From Arbacia lixula (lineage: Eukaryota; Echinodermata; Echinoidea; Arbacioida; Arbaciidae), in contig OZ022580.1 of NCBI GenBank assembly GCA_963669155.1, positions 21,959,696-22,023,695 of the forward strand: a stretch of DNA of 64,000 bases, given 5' to 3'. Made by a program: the position numbers and the translations under genes. Below the pieces are notes generated by a model. It saw nothing but the letters and a program-made list of their open reading frames with translations, had not been told where the DNA came from and ran no database searches. Below, in pieces: positions 37,571-64,000 of this stretch; position 1 is the first letter of the stretch; every line of letters begins with the position of its first letter.

Positions 37571-39126
37571 AGAAAATAAATGTTTATTCGGTGACCATTC
37601 GCTACGAAACACTTCCGCCCTACAAGCTAGACTTAAAAGTGCCTTCCCAAATTTGCGTCCCATAAAGTTAGTCTCCGTGTATGTAGTACGTGATCTAAGC
37701 CATAGCATTGTTGTAAACAAGGGTCAGTGACACATTCCACTCGCGCCACTTCTCGCTGCCACTCTACTCAACCGTTGAGGGGGTACTGTAAGATTATTTT
37801 GTGACTTCTTTGGCTATTTGTGGTGTATTGCAAAATCTCGCCATTATTTAAGACATGTTCCACTACAAATATTAAAGAACATTATGGTGAAGAAGGGAAG
37901 GAATTACCTCCTCCTAAAAAAACAACAACAACAAACAAACAAAACAAAACACAACCCAAAACAAACAAACAAAACGAAACACGAAGAGGAAGAGTGTTTT
38001 TGGTTTTATCATGGCTAATTTTGACAAATCGTGAGCCAAATACCAACCCTCTTCATAATGGAATATTAGTTTACCTCTTAGGGGTAAACCCTTTACTATG
38101 ATCAGGGGGAAAACCATTCTTTCCATGTCAGCCATATCAGTAATGCGTTAAAACACATTAGTCTAATCGTGGAGTAGAAAAGCATGTCCGTAGGTTGCGC
38201 TGACTAAATAATTACAAGCACCAATACGTCAACGCCCAAATCGGCTTGTTTTGGAGTAGGAATCGTGCACCTTGATGTAACACAATAATATGAATCGGAT
38301 TATCTGCTGATGATATATTTGCACGAAAGAGACACAATGTGCAAGGCGTGAATGAAGAAGACACACTAACAGCGCAGTACGACGACCAAACATTTAAACA
38401 ATACACCTACCCAATTATATGCCGTGTTATTTACACACGTAACACTGTTATTTTAGTACATTTGAGGCAAGGCAGTACGGATAGCACCGACAGGTAAACA
38501 ATTCCTCACCATTTCATAAACAAGAAGGTTTTTTAAGATTGCGTCTAGACAAAACAATTTTAAGTATAAATACAAAGTATCTATGATGTACTGTTTTTCT
38601 CATGGGCTTGTCTGCTTTAAACCAACGACTTTGTTTGGATCATAATCATACGTCTTCCGTTCCTTCTTGTTTTTGTTTTGCCACATTGCTATTATTAAAA
38701 ACAAGTACACATATTCATCTGTAGACCCAATGCCATCACGTTTCCTAACTAGGCATGACACATGTAAGTGGATGCCGCCTGTAACACGATCACTGAAGAC
38801 ATCGAGGTTGCCAGAAATAGTCGCTAGACATGGCTACAGCGCCTTCAGTGCATTTTCTGTTCAGCTAAGCTAGTTAATATCATTTTCACGATCCTTATCT
38901 ATTACCGCATATGTTGTCGTATCTTTTCACAATTAAAGGATGAAGACTAACGTCATCGCAGTTTTAAATTATATCCGTAGCCATACAGCAATATAGGTAA
39001 TTGATTTGGCTGTTTATCAGCAAAACTTAACATAGAAAACATTATACAAATAATTAATGTTTATGAGTGCAATGGAAAAAATATTTCCATGAGGTGAAAG
39101 ATTGAATGGAGCATTCATTGTTTGCT

Positions 39127-39588
39127 TTATACAACATCTAAGTAGATTCTTGTCATTTGCAAATGCAATATACAAATAATTCCTGAATGAAGATGAACAA
39201 ATATTTGTTTTTCTTTATATATCTTCTTTGATCAATTGGATCCATGCTCTGAGCCCGATAAATACGAAGGAGCCCGACTCATTTGTTTTTTATGTTCTGC
39301 GGCTTGAGCATACCAACGAAAATTAAAGGTGCACCTCGGCCGCAACACCGCGGGTGTTCCCCTTGCGCGCTCATTGATTTTCCGCTAAAACGCAAAAAGC
39401 AGCTGTAAAGAAATTTGTCGCGTAGATTTTGCGTGTCGAGCATTCACTGAAAAGGTCAAGGCGTGCAATGGAAAAAATGCATGGAACAAAAATGCACACT
39501 AAACCATGAAATTGGAACAAATATTAAATAACACGTGACCTATCATCCTCCAAACAAATGGCAAGGATCTACTTAGTTGTTGTATAAA
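39127..39588. mobile_element. Inverted-repeat-bounded segment (~460 bp)
   Basis: TTATACAACATCTAAGTAGA... at 39127-39160 matches the inverse at 39556-39588 with a few mismatches. The interior has a GC-richer middle with no gene seen. Confidence 0.45.
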
Positions 39589-40521
39589 AATGACTATAAA
39601 ACAACGTGAATGCGTAGACTGAACAAAAACATCAAATTAAAACAAAGGCTCCTACGCATGTCCCTTTACCTCTCCTTTTGATCTTCCTCTCACTTTTTAC
39701 CCGTCTCTTTTTGTTTCGAACCGTTACACATGTCTCCCCTTCTCTCGCTCATTTCACTCTCATTTCTCTTCAACGAAGACTGGATTATTGATGTATTTCG
39801 AAAAATATCTTTCCTTTTGCTATCGACAGGAAAGCATTAGAAAGACAGCGCATCGCGAATGATCCCCAATTTTTTCATAAGTGATTAAATCACAAATCCG
39901 AACATTCTGAGGATTAGTGTTTAATCACTAATTACTCCAAATGTGGATCATTTGAGGGCAAATAACTTTCAGCAAGCTTTTAAAATGGACAATACATGAA
40001 GTTAAGACCATTTGCAAGATGATTGCTCACGAACACCCTTTTGAAGGCTTTTTGTCTTCCCAATACAGTTTATGCCCTTTAAGATTTACGAACCCTCTGA
40101 ATAACGAACGTTCAGAGTATTCGAACCTTCGGATTATTAAAGAAACCTTTCGATTAACGAGTTGCAATCGTTGTACCCACCTCGAGCCACATTCCTACAG
40201 AAGGCTGTGACATTCCGTCCACGACTATATTCGGAAGGTAGGCGTTCTTACAACCGGTGATACGGTACTTTCGCAACACGACGGAAGGTAAAGAGGACGG
40301 TAGCGCGAACGAAAAAATCAATCTGCGCATGTGCGAACCTGACATTTCTCCATCCTGTTGATTTTCCCGACTGTTCTCGGGCAGAATAGCATTCGTTCCC
40401 TAAACACGACGTAAGAGCTTTCGGATCTGAATCTACCGTACAAACGCGATGCAGGGCCCAACTGAGGATAACGTCTCAAAGTACCTTATTCTACACCTCA
40501 ATCTTTATACAATGAACTGAT

Positions 40522-40640
40522 AGTTTGGCCGTTTAGGCTTACTTTTGGGGCCCTTTTTAATCGTCATCCATGACGTGCTTGGTTTGGCCGTTTAGGCCTA
40601 CTTTGGGGGCCCTTTTTCATCGTTATCCGTGACGTGCCAG
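40522..40640. repeat. Tandem duplication, unit ~60 bp
   Basis: TTTGGCCGTTTAGGCNTACT followed by GGGGCCCTTTTTNATCGT and CCNTGACGTGC occurs twice head to tail. Confidence 0.8.
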
Positions 40641-41507
40641 CACGCGCTGCACTACGGCCCGCCGCTGGCTCCATGGCCGAGGCGCCACGGCCAAGCCTCA
40701 AGGCCCTGGAGCTCTAGCACCAATATGCAGCAGGTGCAGCACGAATTGAAATCTGATGAAAATTACCGCACCATTTAAATCATATAATTGCCAGCTACAA
40801 TAGTACTACTAGTAGTAATTCCTGTAGCTTACAGGTGGCACTGGTAGTGGTACTCTACTCTCTAGCTAGTTATACTAGTCTTACTATAGTTAGACATTAT
40901 TAACTCTCTAACTTCATGTAGATTCGCCATGATTGATGTGATCATGACAAAATGTAGAAGATAGAGGGATTCGGATATGGACTTTGCGTCGCCGTCGCCT
41001 TTAGCAGACAACGAAAGCGCTCAAAAATCACGACGGTAATAATATGAGCGCGAGAACCGCCACAGTTGGTTAAACACTCCGTCCTCTTTGCTTCCGTCGT
41101 GTTAGTCCAGATACTGGCTGTATTTTATCGTCCGCTTATTCACCCACACACATTACGCCAGTACGCACACCGCGCCAGACCACTGATTACGCTACTCCTC
41201 GAATCTGTCCGCCCGAAAAAAAATCAGGTTGAACATTTTTGTATGTGATGGGCCACCAACGTCCGTTGTCGGCGGATTGCTAAATACTGTCCAGGGGGTG
41301 GACTACCGTCGTGTTTGCGGAAGCGCCGTAATGTCAAAGCGACGCATAATGTGGAACTAAAGCGGTTGGTAAATGCTGCAGAACAATACCTGTCTTTCAC
41401 TTCAGAGATACAGGATATCATATTCCACATACTAAGAATGTTGCTATATGATTGGTCAAGAGTTGATCACGTGATGAAGCGTAGTTTTTCCCATCTGATC
41501 ACCTGAG

Positions 41508-41598
41508 AAGAAAAGTTCGTTACACTGTAGGTGATAGTACTTTTTTGAGAAGGAAAGTTCGTTACACTCTAGGTGATAGTACTTTTTGGTTTCGCTGA
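41508..41598. repeat. Tandem duplication, unit ~43 bp
   Basis: GAAAAGTTCGTTACACTGTA and GGTGATAGTACTTTTT recur directly with two or three changes. Confidence 0.75.
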
Positions 41599-42169
41599 TC
41601 TCTTCACGCCTCACAGTCCTAACGCGTGATCAATATTTTGAGTACGCGCGAAATAAAAGTGCGTAGCTCGGACTATCGGCGCAGACGACACCGAAATTAA
41701 AATTTTTGGTTATAGCGCGCTGCGCCGCGCGCGTACGTACAAAGCAGTGCAAGCCTTCCATTTCCCCCACACAGCATTTCACCAAAGCAAGTGTGCAATT
41801 CTCTACCACCTCGTACCAAAATTGACCTAGAATTTCATTTGCCTGTAATTCATGAGAATTATGAAGAGTATTCTCGGAGGATCTATGTTCTCACCGATAC
41901 CGCACAGGTAAGAGAATTTCGATTACTTCTTGCTTTTCCGTCAAAATCTTACAAATTAGCATCGCCATGTCATAGTGTTCGTTGGAATTTGTAGAGTCTA
42001 TATAGAAACGTGCACAAAGTCAATTTGCTTCCGGGTTTCGGAGCGTCGCGTGATTATGTAGCCGCACCGACACGAATGCTTTTGTACGTTAAATTGTCAT
42101 TTATTTTATAGATTGTTGGCATCAGATGTGGAATATAAAGCAAATAATCAACTTTTGGTTTCAGGCAAT

Positions 42170-42284
42170 GAGACGAACTATCACTTCCTCGGCGATCTGA
42201 ATGTATACGCTATCTTTCCTCAGCTAAAAGCTTCGGAAAGATAGCTACATCCAGATCGCCTCGGAAGTGATATTTCGTCCCATT
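42170..42284. mobile_element. Hairpin MITE (AATGNGACGAA ends)
   Basis: The ~50-base arms share ATATCACTTCC, GGCGATCTG and GCTATCTTTCC, with a loop of about 16 bases. Confidence 0.65.
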
Positions 42285-44484
42285 ACCTTCACCGACGTTG
42301 ATTATTACTATCTATGTTGGTTGGTAAATTGTAAGGTCAATGGACTTTCAAAAGACAATTTATTTACATTAATTCCCCGTGCATTCAATTTACCAACATT
42401 GATGGCCTCCTGTACCTCTAACGTAAATAATAAGACATATTCTGCAGCATTGACTCAGTGTGTGAGAATGCATTCATTGTTCTCCGAATATCAATAGTGA
42501 TTTCGTACCAACCGCTCTAGTACCACATAATGTGTCGCTGCGATATCAGCGGTTGTTACAGGCGGCTCACATCGTACCCTATACACGGAGTTCAGCAATA
42601 GGTATGACAGACACTCAACTTGTTTCTCAACGGCAAACAGACGGAAATGTAAATGCAAAATTGTGAAACCACAAATGATACAAGAATGATCACCAATTAA
42701 TTCTATCATGTCTATTATGCTTCTTTTTAATTCCATTCATAAAGATTTGTCACTTTACAAACTAAAACAAAACAAAACAAATCACACATCTTTTCATCTC
42801 GAAGCGAAGACTCAAGAGGAACGTTCGCCCGATGTCGCATAGTACATGTGCAAATAAATACAGGGTTTATGTACAATTTCAGTCTCAGAAAGGAGGTCCC
42901 ACTGTGTTTCTCTCGGGAGGAGAGCCGTCACGAATTTGACATGTATGTCGTTATATTTTAAAAAGATGTAACAAAGAAGAAGACAGACAACCATTCATAA
43001 AACATTTACACTCTACATGTACGTCAATTATTGAACATGTCTGCCAACACGATGTTGACACAAAACTTACTCTTGATGAATATCAATGTGCGATAAGAAC
43101 ATATAGCAGTAGACTCGTGGTACAAACGAGCTTAAATATGGCATACTGAGGGGACTGCCCTGAGTAATAAACACATGCATAAATAAATGAATAAATGAAT
43201 AAATGAATATCCACTATTCATATATCATATATTCTCGAAAGCAAAGTTAAACCTGACTTGTATGTAGTGTAGCAGTTTAGCATGTATATAAAAGTAGAAG
43301 TAGAAGTATGTAGTTAAATGTAAACATTATTTATTTCTGTACTAAAATTTCATAATTGTATTATGAATGCGCAACTCTTTGAAGTTATATCCGCAAATAT
43401 TATCTCTGTTTACATTTAGAACTCACCAGATTTCGAGCTTACGACTTGTTTGTTTCCATAGTGACCAAATATATTACAGATATAAATTAAATTGATTCAG
43501 ACAAATATCAATTAAAAAGGAGCAAGAAACCTTTATCTTCTGTATTACTGTTTGTGGCAATATGTGGATATCGGGGAGAGGTTTTATGACTGTTCAAACT
43601 ATTGCAAATTGTGTTTTTTCGTTCTGCCATACGGCTCTGAGAAAGCCACCCTGTTTTTCAACGAAACATAATATAAATAGGTAGGCAGAATAAAAGGTTA
43701 CTTTGATCTAACAACAACTTGGGAGTACTCAAAGAAAACATCGGTCATTTCACTTTTTGCGTATAGCAGACATTTACCTGCCACATAAATGATTGTTTTA
43801 ACAGTTTTTACATTTCTCATAAAACATGCACTAAAAGATACGGAAATTCAACAACAGTGGTTACATATCTACGACGCTACATCGTTATTGTTTAGGGTTT
43901 CCGAGCGTCTTGGCACAGTTTGTCAAAATATTTCCCACTGGTGCACGTGCCGGCGCACGGACTAATCGCAGCGGGCAGGACAACACCACAACATTGGGCT
44001 TGTTTCGATGATCAATGTCATCGCCCTATGTCTTATCTAATACATCGTATGATCAGCTGACGGCATGTAGTTTATGTTTCCTTCAACACGTATGTTGTGA
44101 TAACTTGTCAGAATGTCAACATTAAATGGCGGATTGACCTATTTCAGCGCGAACCGAGTTGCATTAATCTAGATCAAAGTTCCCCTATCAGAAGACATTC
44201 AAACTGAACGACATATGGTTGGGACTCGTTATACGCACACAGATATAAGTATTACAATGACATTAGCTCTCTTGTTATTGATCTTCATATTCCACAAAAC
44301 CACAATACATATTTAATGTACTGATGTGAGTATGAAGTCTCATTGATGCGGTAAGATGTGCAAGGAGAAACAAGAAAGATGGGGAGAGGGGATAAGGAGA
44401 GAGAATGCAAAGAACGGGGATAAGATATAGAAGAGGAGTATGAAAGAAAGTGGAAGAAAAGAGAGATAGGCAGATCATCAGGAA

Positions 44485-44514
44485 GATAGTGAGAGGGAGA
44501 GAGAAAGAGAGAGA

Positions 44515-44557
<43 letters not shown>

Positions 44558-44560
44558 CAC
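44485..44560. repeat. (GA)n microsatellite
   Basis: AG array with GGGA interruptions. Confidence 0.95.
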
Positions 44561-44812
44561 AAGAACTATATCAAAAAGGCAGTAATGGCAGATCGTTTTT
44601 GCACAATTAATGTAATAACAATATACATGCAAGATTACCATGATGAAATCACAAACATCACATTAAGTACTTTACTATGGCTTTGAATATGGAAATGATG
44701 GAACTTAAATAAATAAATAAATAAATAGATAAATTAGTGTTTTACACTTCTTCAAATCTGGTATACTCTTGACCAGCATAATCATGAATACAATGGAATT
44801 TAGAATTTAGTA

Positions 44813-45010
44813 GGTAACAATGCAATGCTTTACAATATATTATACATCAATTAATTGACTTTTAATAGTCATTTGATGATATGAATACCATCACCAAAGC
44901 CATCACGCATTTACACATGAATTAACAATGCAGTGCTTTGAAATAATCACACATCAATCAATTGACTTTTAATGGTCAGTTGATGAGTACCATTACCAAA
45001 ACCACCACCA
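44813..45010. repeat. Tandem duplication, unit ~118 bp
   Basis: TAACAATGCAATGCTTT...ACATCAATTAATTGACTTTT...CCATCACC occurs at 44815 and again at 44933 with scattered differences. Confidence 0.65.
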
Positions 45011-45766
45011 AAAGCTGTATGGACATTCTAGATAATGATCATGAATACTATTCAAGCTGTCTCGACAATGATAATGAATAGAATATTAAATCAGTTAATC
45101 AAGTCATTACGTTATACCCTCACAACGAACCACTGTACATCAGTGTATTTTACCAATCTTAAAATGCCATAAACTTGATATACCTTAACCTAACGATGTC
45201 CTCTATCTTATGTCATTCACTTCAGCATCGTATGTAACATTCACATGTCAAGAATCGGATATAAAAAGGCTCTAACTCCACAGCAGTGAACTTCCTTGAA
45301 ATTGTGGTTTCCCTCTAACGGTTACCATGGTATAAATAAAGACTGATAAGTACCCTCTAATTTCTTGAAGTATGACATCGTATCATCCCTTGCGCCACCT
45401 CTTCTAATATATTTGATGTTATACGTAAAAGTTCATCTAACTCTTCCTCTCAATTCTCACAAGTACGCTGTTAGTTCGTTCTTAGGGGTCAGCGCACTAT
45501 GAGTACGCACCTATATTTGTTCTAATAATGACACAACATATTTACACAGAGACATACGCATAAAATGGACACAGATATCTTCTCGACAATAACCCCGATA
45601 TTATACCAGATAACAGACGATTGGTACCCTGCGTGTATTTTTTGACTGGACATATGGCGAGTTGATTTACGTTTGTACAAGTTTGTGTGGTCATCTAATA
45701 TCTTACAAGACCCTTTGAATCCCAAGCAATAAACCTATAATTGTTACAGCAATGGCACACACACAT

Positions 45767-46104
45767 GGGCGGAAAAGCCGGGGGGACGTGTCCCCCCCCC
45801 CCCACTATTTTCGTTCCTGTACGCCCACAAGATATAGTGCCCCCCCTGTTTTCGGTCCTGTCCCCCCCCCCCCCCCCCCCCATCGTACTAAATATACCCC
45901 CCCCCCCCCCACTCCCACAATATCAAATGCCCCCCCCCCCCTTCCCCCCACTGATATCACTTTCAGGGACTGGACGGGATTTAAATAAAAAATGGAAAAA
46001 AAAAACACCCCCCAAAAATCCATCACCACCCCCCCCCCCCCGCTCATCGGTTACTTCTTGAGGAAAAACATGTTCCCCCCACCTTCGGGGAGCGATTTCC
46101 GCCC
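45767..46104. mobile_element. Element with GGGCGGAAA inverted ends and multiple poly-C blocks
   Basis: GGGCGGAAA (45767-45775) and its inverse (46096-46104) bound a block with six poly-C runs of 10-20 bases. A GCACACAC repeat near each end may be an 8-bp duplication, but the left flank is itself CA-rich. The proline-rich ORFs here are artefacts. Confidence 0.5.
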
Positions 46105-46173
46105 GTGCACACACTTTTCTCGTACATTACTTATAATAGTAATTGGTCGGAATCCAGGACATCATCGTCAAGA

Positions 46174-46661
46174 CAGGCAGGTCCTTTCCGAGTCATGAAA
46201 CTCGGCAGGAATCAGCAATATAACGAAAATGTGTACGAAATCTCATAGCCATAGCTTCACGAACCTTAAAAAAATGGAAAACTATCCTAGCTTACGTTTG
46301 ATATATAGCTATAGTATACCATAGACTACATTCATAATCGTATTTCCCCTGTGTCAGTGCGAAAATGCGTCGAGCAGCGAGTATTGGTCCCATTGAACGC
46401 ATGTACTGTGGTGCAGACTGAAGCGGACAGCGATCTCCGGTCTCTGGGCTACAGGAACTGGAAGGCATTGGACGACCTATCCAACACATCCACGACATCT
46501 AGCATTTGTCCAGCGATCGCTATAACTACGCTTAAAGTCATTTTCAGCTCTATTTTTCTCCATTTGTTTTGTTCCGTTTCCCGTGGTTTTCACAAAAAAC
46601 AAACAAACAAACAAACAAACAAACAAACAAGCAAACAAAAAAACCTGCAATAGGGCTACCA
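46174..46661. mobile_element. Dispersed CAGGGT-ended repeat family, copy 4
   Basis: It contains GTCATGAAACTCGGCAGGAA, CATAGCTTCACGAAC, TTACGTTTGA, ACATTCATAATCGTAT and CTTAAAGTCATTTTC. A CAAA microsatellite (46594-46640) has expanded near its end CCTGCAATAGGGCTACC. Confidence 0.6.
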
Positions 46662-47436
46662 GTCTTTTAGGGTTGTCTTCCTGCTCAAACATCTTATGCC
46701 AACAAGAAAGACCCGGATGTGTCACCCTCTTGAACCTTTTATGGCTCCAGATAATACCTCCAGAGCCCTGGATCACGAATGGCTCATGACAATAGACGGT
46801 AACTTTGCCATCAATAGCAACTTTGCTTTATATTGCAACTCCCCGTAGCAGAAACCTTAAGTGCTTCTAAACCTCCTCACCAATGTATGGTTATACAATC
46901 AATCATCTGGCCACGAAAGATCCACAAAAGCTGTGATGACAAATCTTCGCAAGTTTCGATCGATTGGTAACATTAGTATCTCATGTTTCTATTATTTATC
47001 TATTAGTGATATGGACGTAGGGTTGTTGTCAGTTTATGCATCGATTATACGATTTCTTATTATTGTGTGTGATGAAATGCCCCATGCTTATCATGCTTAC
47101 AGATACAAGACGTGTTGAGCAAATCAAGGCATGTATACCTGAAGATATGTGATGTTGTGAACCATCTTTCGCTAAGCATATTGCCATGCAGTATACTCCC
47201 ATATCGACAACATTTTCATTTCTTCGACAAGCACATGTAAATAAATGGGCTCTACGATTAGAGGTTAAGAATGAAGATTGATTTACGATTTTAGGCAAAT
47301 AGTTTGGGACAGATTACTGATGGTTGCTGGAGATCATGCTATTTGACGAAAAAGAACTCGCCAAGAAGAAATGACCATTCTTCTGTATGATAATTGCTAC
47401 AGCATATTTTGATATTGGGCGGTTTGCCTACCTGCA

Positions 47437-47442
47437 TTTATT
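47437..47442 (-). promoter_or_regulatory. Candidate polyadenylation signal for TGF-beta ligand gene
   Basis: AATAAA on the minus strand lies about 520 bases past the stop. A variant ATTAAA lies nearer, at 47637-47642. Neither is confirmed. Confidence 0.25.
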
Positions 47443-47964
47443 CATTATTTCATTACAAGAATTAGACAACGTTCAAACAGTCTTGAAAAATAGTTGTATG
47501 TAGTTACCTGCCGAGCGACACGTATGATGTTTTGAAATAAATGTATATATTCTTGTAAAACCTATTTTGTATTGTTTGCTAAATAATGCTAAATATTTCT
47601 TCTTTATAAAAAGATACATGATTTGATTGTCCTATTTTAATTCAGTGCGCTTCCTAGGAGAATGTGTCATCTCCAGAACTGGCGACTCGACTCTCGCAAT
47701 TGTGCACAAGACAGTCTGCTTCATTCTGGCAGTTTGCAATGGGGCCAGAGGTGTCCATGTCTCGGCAATTCCTTCGGGTATAATGTTACTTACAGTTTGA
47801 TATAATCAAGCAAAGATGTCAATGAAGTCACGTACACACATATGTTAATGCAGAGGCGAGAATGATTATCAGGATGTTGATATAATATACATATTGATAT
47901 AAACATTAACTTAAATAATTTAGGCGTTTAAAACCCTTCCCAAGGGAGTTGCGGCGACCGCGTG

Positions 47965-62823
<14,859 letters not shown>

Positions 62824-62856
62824 GCGTACGTGAGTGCTTTCTTCCGCGAGCCACAT

Positions 62857-63548
62857 GAGTAACAAGTCTTGGCGTAGCTAGCGAGAAATAATAGGCCCCA
62901 CGTGCGTGCGAGAGAGAGGGGAGAACGTCTCCTGAATGACATCACCTTGACAGCCACCACCTCATTGCGACACACCACATCGCGCTGCGTGCACACCTGT
63001 CGACACCCCCTCTCCATGCTTGCCATGCCTCCCGGGGCTTACGTACGCGCGAATAGTCAGGCTAGTTACAGCACTCGATCGATTTAATACTAAGTCATCA
63101 TTTTGTATCTTCTTTAAAATATGAAGACTTTTGTCCATTTCGTTTATGACAATTTGAAAGAGCAAGTTTCATTTCATACAAATGGAAGTAACATAGTTTA
63201 GTTTCCCCATCCGACCAGCTTCTAGATGCATTGTCACTGAATAGCTTCGATATTATTCATGCAAAACCCTCTTTATCACTCTATAATGTGTGCACACAAC
63301 TCCAATATATTTCACTCATCCCCAGATGTCTCCATCTCACCATCTCTCTCCTCTCACCCTCTTGTATGTACCCTCAATCTTTCCCTTACTATTCTGTCTG
63401 CACCTCCTCTACCCCATTTACACATTTTTTTTTCAATTACATAAACGTAATATTTCTATTGATTCGATAAACACAATAAAGCATGATATACCACTTGTAT
63501 ATAAACACAGTATATATGTGCCATATTCTACCTATTCTACCTAAACAT

Positions 63549-63605
<57 letters not shown>

Positions 63606-63631
63606 ACGCACACATTCTCTCTCTATCCCTG

Positions 63632-63700
<69 letters not shown>

Positions 63701-64000
63701 TCTTTTCTATCTTTAACCCACAGTTTCTCCTCTACACCTATTGTCCCTTCTCTCTAGCCCCTCTCCTTCTTAATCACTGCACTGGATCTCCTTTCCCTTT
63801 TCTCAAGAAGATCGGTTACACCATGGTTGCATCATTCCAATCTTTAACTTTCACTTTTAAAAGTCCAGTGAACACAGTTCAACAGGAGACACGGCGCTCT
63901 GACCTGGTGATGAACCAGCGACTCCCCAATAATTGTTTCTCCATCCCTAACCTACGTCACACTACGAATTATGACGTTGAACGTGATTTATTTAACTGGC
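62857..64000 (-). other. Upstream region of the TGF-beta ligand gene
   Basis: An E-box CACGTG lies at 62899-62904, about 45 bases before the upstream ATG. Farther out are CA and CT arrays. No TATA box was identified with confidence. Confidence 0.5.
63551..63705. repeat. (CA)n then (CT)n microsatellites
   Basis: CA at 63553-63606, then CT at 63617-63705. It lies about 700 bases upstream of the ligand gene start. Confidence 0.98.

Larger units (their letters stand above)
30018..47964. other. Intergenic region between gene B and the TGF-beta ligand gene
   Basis: 18 kb with no supported gene. It holds MITEs at 30931, 32047, 39127 and 42170, the 2.86-kb element, the 45767 poly-C element, CAGGGT copy 4, tandem duplications and microsatellites. 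A small GC-rich patch at 40630-40720 could be a CpG-rich site but has no clear exon. Confidence 0.6.

Noticed and set aside
40630..40720. GC-rich patch with a short MAEAPRPSLKALEL frame
   Set aside because: Too short, with no splice or family support; noted only as GC-rich.
45741..46061. Proline-rich ORF
   Set aside because: Produced by poly-C runs of the 45767-46104 element.
62824..62865. N-terminal extension of the TGF-beta ligand
   Set aside because: 62865 is a TTG, not ATG. ATG 62856 is possible, but it puts hydrophilic residues before the signal peptide, so ATG 62823 is preferred.

Overview
The window is animal (metazoan) genomic DNA: AT-rich, with intron-split genes, GT-AG splice sites, many microsatellites, long poly-G/poly-C tracts and a dense load of inverted-repeat DNA transposons. 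The gene content (alpha-2,8-sialyltransferases, a nine-cysteine TGF-beta ligand) and the repeat style suggest a marine deuterostome. An echinoderm, perhaps a sea urchin, is my best guess, but that is inference and was not tested.

Three host genes are supported. (1) At the left edge (1394-4434, +) are the last three coding exons of an ST8Sia-type sialyltransferase; its 5' part is not in the window. (2) A second, apparently complete paralogue lies at 18151-30017 (+). Its eight coding exons join in frame to about 580 residues: signal anchor, unusually long stem, then the L, S, III and VS sialylmotifs. The last exons of the two genes are far more alike than their other shared exons, which suggests gene conversion. 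(3) On the minus strand (62823 down to 47965) is a two-exon TGF-beta superfamily ligand of about 495 residues, with signal peptide, propeptide, a six-arginine cleavage site and a nine-cysteine mature domain. The sialyltransferases and this ligand gene are convergent. Nothing suggests they act in one pathway: the former are Golgi glycosylation enzymes, the latter a secreted signal.

The 13.4-kb intron of the ligand gene is the richest non-coding stretch. It holds an intact Tc1-type transposon (DD34E transposase, TA target duplication, IR/DR ends) lying between two copies of a palindromic repeat, and a 1.3-kb element with about six 157-bp repeats, each carrying four AGGTCA nuclear-receptor half-sites. 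It also holds a decayed LINE reverse transcriptase, two perfect GGTCAnnnTGACC palindromes and a 0.5-kb polypurine tract.

The intergenic stretches 4435-18150 and 30018-47964 contain no gene I can defend. They hold MITE-like inverted repeats, a four-copy dispersed family, poly-G/C-bounded elements, a 2.9-kb element with long terminal inverted repeats, and microsatellites. I found no tRNA, rRNA or CRISPR array. Long ORFs in the repeat tracts (poly-Val, poly-Leu, Lys/Glu, Pro/Ser) are artefacts. I did not find a multi-gene novel system.
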